In this document: one piece after another, positions 22,559-29,227 of the stretch
Position numbering within the stretch: position 1 is the first letter of the stretch
Layout of the letters: each line of letters begins with the position of its first letter
DNA from: Solirubrobacterales bacterium
GTDB taxonomy: Bacteria; Actinomycetota; Thermoleophilia; Solirubrobacterales; Solirubrobacteraceae
Assembly (NCBI GenBank): GCA_025963935.1
Contig: JAOPZV010000173.1
Location: 1 to 37,814, forward strand
DNA: 37,814 bases
Direction of reading: 5' to 3'
Notes under the pieces: model-generated
Databases searched by the model: none
What the model was told of the DNA's origin: nothing
What the model saw: the letters and a program-made list of their open reading frames with translations, nothing else
Translations under genes and position numbers: made by a program

Positions 22559-24427
22559 TCAGTTGCCCGCTGCGACCCTCAGCGCTTCGTAGGCGAGCTT
22601 GTGCCCAGATCCATTGCTGTGCACGATCCCGTAGAAGTCGTTGGAGCCGTAGTCGGCGTAGTTGAAGTACACGACCGCGTTCACGTATTTCAGTTCACGC
22701 GCCCACCCCACGAAGCGGGTGACGTTTTCGGCCTGCTGGGCTTCGGTCCACTGCAGCGAGTCGCCCGTGGCGGGCATGCCCACGGCCGTCGGCCAGCCGA
22801 CCTCCGTCGCATACACGGGCAGACCTGTCTGTTCGTGAGCCTGGGTGACGCGTTCGCGTCCTCCGAGCGCACTCAGCGCGGCGTTGTTCTTGCCACCGTA
22901 GGGGTGGACCGTCACGCCGTCCGCGACAGCTCCTGCGGCGAACACTTCGCGGCCGTACTGCGAGCCGTTGAAGCCTCCGTCATAGGAGACGAGCAGCTTG
23001 GGCCGGTTCGCCGCAGGGATCGCTTCGAGCCCGGCGTGAACGGCTTTGGTCATGCTCGCGTACAGCTGGTGGTTGTTGTAGTCCGGGTAGAAGTAGGGGT
23101 TCCCCGGCTCGTTGATCAGCTCGCACGTGGTGGCACCGAGATCCACCGGCTTGCCCTGCCAGAAGGTGCCGCCCTTTCCGTAGCGCTGGAACCACGCGAC
23201 GATTTCGTTGAAGAAACCCTGGTTGTTGTATCCGCCGAGCGTGCCGCCTTCGCCGAACAGCGGCATCAGGTGCACTCCGGCTTTGGCGAGCAGTTCCATC
23301 TGCGAGTCGCTGTTGAAGTGCTTGTAGGAGGAGCGCACGTACTTGACCGCTCCCGACTCGTCGTTGATCGCCGACGCCCACGCCCAGCCGCCGATGTCGA
23401 GGCCGACGATCATGCTCGAGGACCCTCCGGATGAGCCTTCACCCGGGGGCGGCGGGGGCGGCGGGGGCGGCGGAGGCGGCGGCGGCGGAAGCGGTGACCC
23501 GCCGGCGTATGAGATCGCCACCTCGGGCGCCCATGCGCTGCCCTGCACCGCCGTGCGCACGCTGTATTTGACGGTCGCGCCGGGGACGGCCGGAGGCGTC
23601 ACGGACGTACCGCTGACCTCCGAGTACTGGTCCACCGCTCCGGGCACCTTGCGGACGAACACGTAGGTGGTCACGCCCGCTACCTGGTTCCATTTGAGTG
23701 TCCCGCCGGAAGCGGTGATGGCCGGGGCCGCCTGGCTGTCCGGTGGCGGCGGGTGGACCCCGACGGGTGCGTAGGTGATCGACACCTCCGAAGCCCATGC
23801 GGACCACCACGCCGTCGTGCGGACGCTGTAGCGGACCGTCGAGCCCGGAACTGGAGGCGGCGTGATGGACGTGCCGCTGACGACCGAGTACTGGTCGGGT
23901 TGTCCCGGCACCTTGCGCACGAGCACGTACGTGTCGATGCCGGCCACTCGCGTCCACTGCAGCGACTGTCCGGAGACGGTCAGATGCGGGGCGAGCCGTG
24001 GGTTCTCGAAGCTGGCGGCGCTGGTTGCGCCACTGGCGCCACCGGCTTTGCCGACCCTGCCAAACAGCGCAAGGTGCCGCTCCGCGTTCGCGAACCGGCT
24101 GCCCGCGCGCTGGAGTGCGCGGCGCGATGCGTTACAGAGCCCGGGGCGCTTGTGGTGCACGCGCAGGCACCGCTTCAGCTGCTTGGCGTTTGCAACGAGA
24201 ATTCGGTCAGCCCGCCTCGCGCGGCGGGCGGCGTTCATCAGCCGCCGCGGAGGCGTGCGCGAGGTCATCATGGCCCTGGTGTGAGAGTTACGGGCGCCGT
24301 TAGCCGAGGCTGCCTGAGCGGCCGGGGCTGCTCCTGCGGTCGTTGCGAGCGCAAGCGCGCTCGCGCATACCAGCAGAAACACGGCGAGTAGGTCGCGGAA
24401 TGCCCATTGCGGGCGGACGGTGGTCAT
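22559..24427 (-). CDS. Secreted glycoside hydrolase (clan GH-A-like) with two Fn3-like domains
   Basis: 622 residues from the ATG at 24427, which has AAGGAG 5 nt upstream. A signal peptide (1 to about 38, AFRDLLAVFLLVCASALALATTAGAAPA) marks export. A basic, Arg-rich segment follows (50-125). Two tandem fibronectin-III-like domains (about 144-220 and 235-308) are near copies of each other (TYVLVRKVPGQPDQYSVVSG against TYVFVRKVPGAVDQYSEVSG). A proline run (about 314-328) links to the catalytic TIM-barrel-like domain (340-622). There CELINEPGNP supplies the acid/base E440 and YATEVGWPT the nucleophile E542, as in clan A families. It should cut a polysaccharide outside the cell, plausibly the product of this locus. 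Expression appears to be under the upstream c-di-GMP riboswitch. Confidence 0.8.
   Translation of the reverse strand: MTTVRPQWAFRDLLAVFLLVCASALALATTAGAAPAAQAASANGARNSHTRAMMTSRTPPRRLMNAARRARRADRILVANAKQLKRCLRVHHKRPGLCNASRRALQRAGSRFANAERHLALFGRVGKAGGASGATSAASFENPRLAPHLTVSGQSLQWTRVAGIDTYVLVRKVPGQPDQYSVVSGTSITPPPVPGSTVRYSVRTTAWWSAWASEVSITYAPVGVHPPPPDSQAAPAITASGGTLKWNQVAGVTTYVFVRKVPGAVDQYSEVSGTSVTPPAVPGATVKYSVRTAVQGSAWAPEVAISYAGGSPLPPPPPPPPPPPPPPPGEGSSGGSSSMIVGLDIGGWAWASAINDESGAVKYVRSSYKHFNSDSQMELLAKAGVHLMPLFGEGGTLGGYNNQGFFNEIVAWFQRYGKGGTFWQGKPVDLGATTCELINEPGNPYFYPDYNNHQLYASMTKAVHAGLEAIPAANRPKLLVSYDGGFNGSQYGREVFAAGAVADGVTVHPYGGKNNAALSALGGRERVTQAHEQTGLPVYATEVGWPTAVGMPATGDSLQWTEAQQAENVTRFVGWARELKYVNAVVYFNYADYGSNDFYGIVHSNGSGHKLAYEALRVAAGN
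23441..23494. repeat. GGC/GGG-rich repeat encoding a polyproline linker
   Basis: The plus strand reads as repeated gggggcggc units; on the coding strand this is a run of about 15 proline codons in the glycosidase. It is an interdomain spacer and a likely site of length variation by slippage. Confidence 0.7.
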
Positions 24428-24436
24428 GCTTGTCTC

Positions 24437-24512
24437 CTTCGGTAGCCGGGCTGTCTCGGAGAGACCCCTTGCTTTGCGAGCCCGCCTCGCGACGGGTGTG
24501 CCATTTCGGGAA
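24437..24512 (-). promoter_or_regulatory. Cyclic di-GMP-I (GEMM) riboswitch aptamer
   Basis: On the minus strand the 5' leader of the glycosidase gene reads GGCACACC (24502-24495), then a hairpin CCCGTC-GCGA-GGCGGG with a GNRA tetraloop. The near-invariant CGCAAAGC follows (24478-24471). A second stem, GTCTC/GAGAC, comes next, and the 3' closing block GGCTACCGA ends at about 24439. This matches the GEMM-I layout: G-C-A-x-A-C-C, GNRA hairpin, CGCAAAGC, P2 stem, then G-G-x-U-A-C-C-G-A. The 3' end runs straight into the AAGGAG ribosome site (24438-24433), so ligand binding could control translation. Folding and ligand identity (c-di-GMP or cGAMP) were not computed. Confidence 0.75.
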
Positions 24513-24518
24513 CTGGCG

Positions 24519-24524
24519 ACGCTA
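24519..24524 (-). promoter_or_regulatory. -10-like hexamer feeding the riboswitch leader
   Basis: TAGCGT on the minus strand would start transcription at about 24512, exactly at the 5' edge of the aptamer. The same hexamer precedes the propeller gene starting at 31590. No -35 is obvious. Confidence 0.42.
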
Positions 24525-24643
24525 CTTCCGCGCTCGGGAGATGCGGCCGCCGTCTTGAGAGCTGCAAGCGTTCTGTCGGGCATCGCCCAGCGCGCGGTAA
24601 GCGCGGGGCCGCGTCTTGGACGGATGTCCTCGGCGCCCAAACC

Positions 24644-24664
24644 GCCTGCAATGGCAGGCTTTTT
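24644..24664. terminator. Stem-loop after the GT4 operon, with a T-run on the plus strand
   Basis: GCCTGC-AATG-GCAGGC is followed on the plus strand by TTTTT. On the minus strand it lies 36 nt after the stop of the GT4 gene at 24700 and is followed only by GGTTT. It most likely ends the minus-strand GT4 pair. The T-run side would stop any plus-strand readthrough, but no plus-strand gene ends here. The DNA from here to about 24530 shows no gene. Confidence 0.5.
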
Positions 24665-24699
24665 GTGCCCTTTTAGGCGCTACGCGCCGCGCCGGGCGC

Positions 24700-25818
24700 T
24701 CAGGAGGCCAGCAGCTTGCTCAAGGCCTCGATCGAGTAGCGCTCCTCGGCGAGCTCTCGGCCGTGCCTAGCGATGTCCGCTGCGCCGTCGCGCAGCACCC
24801 GTACGAGCGCTGCGGCGAACTCCTGCTCTCCGTCCGCGAGCAGAGCATGCTCGCCGTCACGCACCGCCAGCCCGGCTGCGGCGCGCCCCGTGGCCACGAC
24901 GGGCATCCCGTAGGCGAGCGCCTCGACGAACTTCAGCGGTGTGCCACCTCCCTGAAGCAGCGGTACCACGACGCATGATGCGCTCGCGTAGGCCTGCGCG
25001 AGATCGTCCACGAACCCCAGTGCTTCCACGCGCGGGTCGCCCGAGGGGGGATGCTCGAGGCCGGCGCCGACGAGCGTCAGGATGGCGTCGGGGACCTCGC
25101 GCCACACGCGGGGGAAGACGCGCTCGAGCAGGAAGCGCAGGCCGTTCTGGTTTGGCTCGTAGACGAAGCTGGCGACGAACAGCACTCGTCGCTCGCGCAC
25201 GTTCGGCGTCACAGCGCGGATCGCCGAGACATCTACGACGTTGGGCACGTAGCGCAGGCGGGCGCCCGGGCAGAGCTCCCGGGCGGCGGCGAGGTCTGTC
25301 TCGCTCACCATCCACGACTCCTCAGCGCGGGCAAGAAGGCCACGCTCGAAGCGGCGCAGCCCCTGTAGCGCCCGGGCGCCGCCGTCGAGGTCTCCGCGGA
25401 AGCTCGACTCGACGTTGTGGGCGTTGTAGGTCACGGCGCGCACGCGCGACAGGCGCATCAGGGCGGCCGCCGCGATCGGCCCGTCGGCGATGACCCGTCC
25501 ACGATCCGCGTCGGCGGCGAGACGCTCGGCCGCTCGCGCGAGCTCCGGGGAGACGCCGCGAGCGAAGCCGGCGGGAACGCCCCTCAGACGGGCGCTCCCG
25601 TAGGTCATCAGCCGCCTGGTCCGGCGTGAGGGCACCACCTCGACGAACTCTATGCCTGGGATCGATCGAAACGCCGCGTCCGGCTCCGGCGCGTCGAAGC
25701 GCGCGTACAGCAGTGTCAGCCCGCGATTCGCGGCGAGCGCCCTCGCCACGCCGTACGTGCGTGCCGCCTGTCCGCTTCTCAGCACGGGCGTGTGCGTGGT
25801 GACGAGGAGATCTCTCAC
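24700..25818 (-). CDS. GT4-family glycosyltransferase
   Basis: 372 residues starting MRDLLVTTHTPVLRSGQAARTYGVARALAAN. Mid-protein AVTYNAHNVESSFRGDL and the E-R-G segment LRRFERGLLARAEESWMVSETDL are typical of the GT4 branch that includes PEP-CTERM/EPS transferases. The donor domain has RRVLFVASFVYEPNQNGLRFLLE, ILTLVGAGLEHPPSG and CVVVPLLQGGGTPLKFVEALAYGMPVVATGRAAAGL, where GGGTPLKFVEA replaces the usual E-x7-E. The start overlaps the end of the upstream GT4 gene by 4 nt, so the two are coupled. A hairpin at 24644-24664 ends the unit. Confidence 0.87.
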   Translation of the reverse strand: MRDLLVTTHTPVLRSGQAARTYGVARALAANRGLTLLYARFDAPEPDAAFRSIPGIEFVEVVPSRRTRRLMTYGSARLRGVPAGFARGVSPELARAAERLAADADRGRVIADGPIAAAALMRLSRVRAVTYNAHNVESSFRGDLDGGARALQGLRRFERGLLARAEESWMVSETDLAAARELCPGARLRYVPNVVDVSAIRAVTPNVRERRVLFVASFVYEPNQNGLRFLLERVFPRVWREVPDAILTLVGAGLEHPPSGDPRVEALGFVDDLAQAYASASCVVVPLLQGGGTPLKFVEALAYGMPVVATGRAAAGLAVRDGEHALLADGEQEFAAALVRVLRDGAADIARHGRELAEERYSIEALSKLLAS

Positions 25819-26996
25819 CGCTCGCCGACCGCCGTCGCGATCTCCTCCAGGCGCCGGTCCCAGGAATGTGAGGCCGCTCGGTGCGAGCGCTCGGCGCGCC
25901 GCTCGGGGCTGTCGGCGGCCAGCGCCTCATCGAGCAGCGTCGCGAGTCCGGCGGCGTCGGGGGCGGTGGCCACGTCCGCCACGCCTTCCAGTGCCGGCAG
26001 AGGGGTGGCCACCACGGGGAGTCCGGCGGCAAGGTACTCGTAGACCTTCATGGGGAAGATGCTCGCCGTCAGATCGTTGCGCGCGTAAGGGATGAGCCCA
26101 GCGTCGGCGGACCGCAGCACCTCGGGTAGCTCCCGATAGGAGCGGGGGCCCAACAGGTGCACGTTGGGCTCCGCCGCGAGCTGCGAGACGTCCGTGTGCG
26201 GGTCGCCGGGACCGATCGGTCCGACGAGCGCGAACGACCAAGACGGGCGAAGCCGGGCAAGCTCGGTGATAAGCGGGAAGTCGAGCTTGATCGACACGAT
26301 CGCGCCGGTGAACACGATCCTTGGCGCGGGCAGGGATGCGACGGCCGCATCAGACGTTCCGGCCTGCAGGGCGCGCGAGAACAGCTCCGTGTCGGCGACG
26401 TTCGGCGCCTCCATTACGTTGCTGGAGATGCCCCTGAGGCGCCTCGCCAGTGCCGGCGCGCTGGCGAGCACGAGATCGGCCCGGGCTGCGAAGCGCTCCT
26501 CGGCAGCGCGAAAGCTCGCCGTGTCGATGCGCTCCTGGGCGGCGATGTCATCGACGCAGTGGTAGATCACGAGCGCCGGCTTCAGCGGGGCGATCAACAC
26601 CTCCGCCTGCGGCACGTATGCCCAGAGGATCGGCTTCTGGAGACCCAGCCGCCTGGCCGCACGTCCAACGAGCCAAGGCAGCAGCCGCCGGTTGAGAGCA
26701 CGCACGATCGCGTAGCGGTGAAACGGCAGGACGAGCGGAGAGATGACGTGGAGGCCGTCGGCGGAACGCGGCGGCCCGAGTCCCCGCCGCAGCCGCCGCC
26801 AGACCCGTGCGAGGTCCCGCCCGGCGAGCTGAGGCTGGCGCAGGCCGAGCGACTCGACGAATAGAACGCGGTTCTCGCGGGCAAGGCGAGACATCAAATG
26901 ATGCTGGTTGGTCCACAGGTCGGTGTCCCAGTCGGCGAATCCCACGCACACGATGTCTCGGTCTCGCAGGCGTGCGCGGTCGGGCATCGGCGCCAT
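25815..26996 (-). CDS. GT4-family glycosyltransferase
   Basis: 393 residues. The N-terminal domain reads DIVCVGFADWDTDLWTNQHHLMSRLARENRVLFVESLGLRQPQ, a start seen in GT4 enzymes of EPS loci related to TuaH-like proteins. LVIYHCVDDIAAQERID and ADLVLASAPALARRL follow. The donor domain has PRIVFTGAIVSIKLDFPLITEL, SFALVGPIGPGDPHTD and AGLIPYARNDLTASIFPMKVYEYLAAGLPVVATPLPAL. An ATG nine bases inside the first one (MPDRAR) is an alternative start. It is first in a two-gene minus-strand unit and divergent from the GT4 gene at 27031, with only 34 nt between starts. Confidence 0.86.
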   Translation of the reverse strand: MAPMPDRARLRDRDIVCVGFADWDTDLWTNQHHLMSRLARENRVLFVESLGLRQPQLAGRDLARVWRRLRRGLGPPRSADGLHVISPLVLPFHRYAIVRALNRRLLPWLVGRAARRLGLQKPILWAYVPQAEVLIAPLKPALVIYHCVDDIAAQERIDTASFRAAEERFAARADLVLASAPALARRLRGISSNVMEAPNVADTELFSRALQAGTSDAAVASLPAPRIVFTGAIVSIKLDFPLITELARLRPSWSFALVGPIGPGDPHTDVSQLAAEPNVHLLGPRSYRELPEVLRSADAGLIPYARNDLTASIFPMKVYEYLAAGLPVVATPLPALEGVADVATAPDAAGLATLLDEALAADSPERRAERSHRAASHSWDRRLEEIATAVGER

Positions 26997-27017
26997 GATC
27001 CCAGGCGCCGGGGCGTG

Positions 27018-27023
27018 TAGGCT
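27018..27023 (+). promoter_or_regulatory. -10-like hexamer 7 nt before the GTG at 27031
   Basis: TAGGCT plus 7 nt leads to the GTG at 27031, suggesting a leaderless transcript and a start downstream of the in-frame ATG codons at 26908 and 26995. The same TAGGCT precedes the SDR gene at 28310. Confidence 0.4.
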
Positions 27024-27030
27024 CGCGCCG

Positions 27031-28218
27031 GTGCAGTCAGACGGTCAACCGCCGAGCGCTTCCACGCTCGAGGAGCTGCGCCGGCGCTTTCCGCGGGTCG
27101 CGGTCGTGCACGACTGGCTGACCATCCCGGGCGGATCCGAGCAGGTGGTGCTGCAGCTCCTGGAGATGTTTCCAGCGGCGGAGCTGTTCACGTCGGTGTA
27201 CGACCCGGCGCCGTGGCCGGCGGAGATCAAAGAGCGGCCGGTCCATCCCTCCTACCTGAACCGAATCCCCGGTGCGGCTCGCCACTATCCGAAGCTTCTG
27301 CCGTTGATGAACGGGGCGTTTCGCTCGTTCGATCTCGCGGGCTTCGACCTCGTGCTCTCCAGCAGCCATGCCTGCGCCAAGAACGTCCGCACGCCGCCCG
27401 CTGCGCTGCATGTCTGCTACTGCCACACCCCGATGCGTTATGCGTGGGACGCGGAGTTCCTGCGGGGCGAGGAAGTCGGGCGCATCACGGGCCTGCTCCT
27501 GCCGCCGCTGCTGAGCCGGCTGAGGAGGCAGGACCTGGCCGGGGCGGAGGGGCCAGACGTGTTCGTCGCCAACTCGGCCCACGTGGCGGAGCGCATCGCC
27601 CGCTACTACGGCCGCTCCGCGGAGATCGTCCACCCGCCGATCGACGTCGAGCACTTCCTCGGGCTGGAGCGCTCGCCGCAGGACTACTACCTGACGTTCG
27701 GGCGGATCGTCCCCTACAAGCGCGTCGATCTCGCCGTGGCCGCGTGCGGCCTGCTCGGCAGGAAGCTCAAGGTGGCGGGGGCCGGGAGGGCGCTCGGTGC
27801 GGTGCGTGCGAGCGCTGGGAAGGACACGGAGTTCCTCGGCAAGGTCTCGACCGCCGAGCGCGATCAGCTTCTGAGCGGCGCCCGCGCACTGCTGTTCCCC
27901 GGCGAGGAGGACTTCGGCATCGTGCCGGTCGAGGCGCAGGCGGCGGGCACGCCGGTGATCGCCTATGGCGTCGGCGGCGCGACGGAGTCCGTGCTCGACG
28001 GGCGTACGGGTGTGCTGTTCGACGAGCAGAGCCCCGGCTCGCTTGCCGCGGCGATCGAGCGCTTCGAGCAGCTGCAGCTCGACGGCGAGGAAACCCGCCA
28101 GAGCGCCACGCGGTTCGGTCAGAGCCGCTTTCGCACGGAGCTCGCGTCGGTCATCGAGCGCGCGGCGCAGACACGGGAGGCCGACGCGCGCGAACGGGCG
28201 GGCCCCAGGGCGACCTGA
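27031..28218 (+). CDS. GT4-family glycosyltransferase, WbaZ-like
   Basis: From the GTG at 27031 the protein has 395 residues. The N-terminal half is very close in style to WbaZ-type mannosyl/galactosyltransferases: VAVVHDWLTIPGGSEQVVLQLLEMFPAAELFTSVYDP, then GFDLVLSSSHACAKNVRTPPAALHVCYCHTPMRYAWD. The donor half has YYLTFGRIVPYKRVDLAVAACGLLGRKLKVAG and ALLFPGEEDFGIVPVEAQAAGTPVIAYGVGGATESVLDGRTGVLF, with an intact E-x7-E motif (EDFGIVPVE). It probably adds a hexose to the lipid-linked unit; mannose is suggested by the resemblance but not proven. ATG codons at 26908 and 26995 would extend into the divergent gene and are less likely starts. An SDR gene follows on the same strand after 91 nt. Confidence 0.87.
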   Translation: MQSDGQPPSASTLEELRRRFPRVAVVHDWLTIPGGSEQVVLQLLEMFPAAELFTSVYDPAPWPAEIKERPVHPSYLNRIPGAARHYPKLLPLMNGAFRSFDLAGFDLVLSSSHACAKNVRTPPAALHVCYCHTPMRYAWDAEFLRGEEVGRITGLLLPPLLSRLRRQDLAGAEGPDVFVANSAHVAERIARYYGRSAEIVHPPIDVEHFLGLERSPQDYYLTFGRIVPYKRVDLAVAACGLLGRKLKVAGAGRALGAVRASAGKDTEFLGKVSTAERDQLLSGARALLFPGEEDFGIVPVEAQAAGTPVIAYGVGGATESVLDGRTGVLFDEQSPGSLAAAIERFEQLQLDGEETRQSATRFGQSRFRTELASVIERAAQTREADARERAGPRAT

Positions 28219-28270
28219 GGGGCCCACGACGGCGGCCGCACCATTTGAGATGTAGGAACTGGACGGCCTG

Positions 28271-28299
28271 TTGCGCGCCACCCGCGGCGGGGGTAGGCT
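28271..28299 (+). promoter_or_regulatory. Promoter of the SDR gene
   Basis: TTGCGC (28271-28276) and TAGGCT (28294-28299) are separated by 17 nt, the ideal spacing. The ATG at 28310 is 10 nt downstream, so the leader would be only about 4 nt. This is the only -10 in the window for which I also see a -35-like TTG at the right distance. Confidence 0.45.
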
Positions 28300-28309
28300 C
28301 CGAAGTGGC

Positions 28310-29227
28310 ATGCGCGTACTGGTCACCGGCGCCAGCGGGTTCATCGGCGGTGTGCTCTGCGAAAAGCTCCTGCATCGAGGGCACGAGGTCGACGCGCTCG
28401 TCCGCAGGCCGGGCTCGGGGCCTCCCGGAACCCGCGCGCTGTCGGGGGACCTGGGCGATGGTGAGCGCCTTGCCGAAACGCTCCGGAACGAGCGACCCGA
28501 ATGCGTGATCCATCTCGCCGCCGAGATCGCCTCCCAGCGCAGCGAGCACAAGATCCGCGAGGTCAACGTCGACGGCACGCGGCGGCTACTCGATGCGTGC
28601 CTTGCCGCAGCCGGCGCCGAGGCGGCCGGCTGGCCGCGCTTCGTGTTCTCCTCGACGGTCGTCACGGGCGACGCCGGTGGCGCGCTGTTGAGCGAGGATC
28701 AGCCACTTCCGGTGAGGACGCCGTACGGCCGCTCCAAGCAGGAGGGGGAGCGCATGGTCCTCCAGTCCGGCCTTCCCGCCGTGGTTGTGCGACCGTCGCA
28801 CGTCTACGGCCCCGGCGGCTGGTACGCCAACGAGCTGATCCCCCGCCTGCGCCAGCCGGGCCGCTTCGCCGTGATCGGCCGCGGGGCCAACCTGTGGGAC
28901 GTCGTGCACGTCGATGACGTCGCGGCGGCCCTCATACTGGCTGCGGAGAGCGCACCCGGCGGATCCACCTACCACGTCGTCGACGACGAGCCGCTCACCT
29001 TCTACGGGTTCATGGCGCTGACCGCCGAGGCCCTCGGGGTGGGGCCCCCGCGGCGCATCCCAGCCGCGCTCGCCCGCATCGTGGCGGGCTCGGCCGCGGT
29101 GGATGCGGTGGTCCGCTCGGCCCGGTCCTCGAACGCCAAAATCAAGCGGGAGCTCGGCTGGCAGGCACGATTCCCCACGGCGCGCGAGGGCGTCGCCGAC
29201 TCTGTGGCGCGGTTGCAGAGCGACTAA
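28310..29227 (+). CDS. NAD(P)-dependent epimerase/dehydratase, extended SDR
   Basis: 305 residues starting MRVLVTGASGFIGGVLCEKLLHRGHEV, with the cofactor loop G-A-S-G-F-I-G at 7-13. An acidic residue in the GDLGD segment and VIHLAAEIASQRSEHKIREVNVDGTRRLLDAC are typical of extended SDRs. FVFSSTVVTGD gives the catalytic Ser, and YGRSKQEGERMV gives the YxxxK (Y139, K143). VRPSHVYGPGGWYANELIPRL and LWDVVHVDDVAAALILAAES follow the family pattern. It could epimerise, dehydrate or reduce an NDP-sugar, or act on a hydroxysteroid-like substrate; the locus favours a sugar. Its TAA overlaps the stop of the convergent propeller gene (CTAA at 29224-29227). Confidence 0.82.
   Translation: MRVLVTGASGFIGGVLCEKLLHRGHEVDALVRRPGSGPPGTRALSGDLGDGERLAETLRNERPECVIHLAAEIASQRSEHKIREVNVDGTRRLLDACLAAAGAEAAGWPRFVFSSTVVTGDAGGALLSEDQPLPVRTPYGRSKQEGERMVLQSGLPAVVVRPSHVYGPGGWYANELIPRLRQPGRFAVIGRGANLWDVVHVDDVAAALILAAESAPGGSTYHVVDDEPLTFYGFMALTAEALGVGPPRRIPAALARIVAGSAAVDAVVRSARSSNAKIKRELGWQARFPTAREGVADSVARLQSD

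Noticed and set aside
24643-24664. The T-run hairpin read as a terminator of a plus-strand gene
   Set aside because: No plus-strand gene ends nearby; it is more simply the end of the minus-strand GT4 pair.
26908-27030. A longer N-terminus for the WbaZ-like transferase
   Set aside because: The extra residues lie antisense to the neighbouring GT4 gene and lack family similarity. The GTG at 27031 fits both the promoter spacing and the normal start of the domain.
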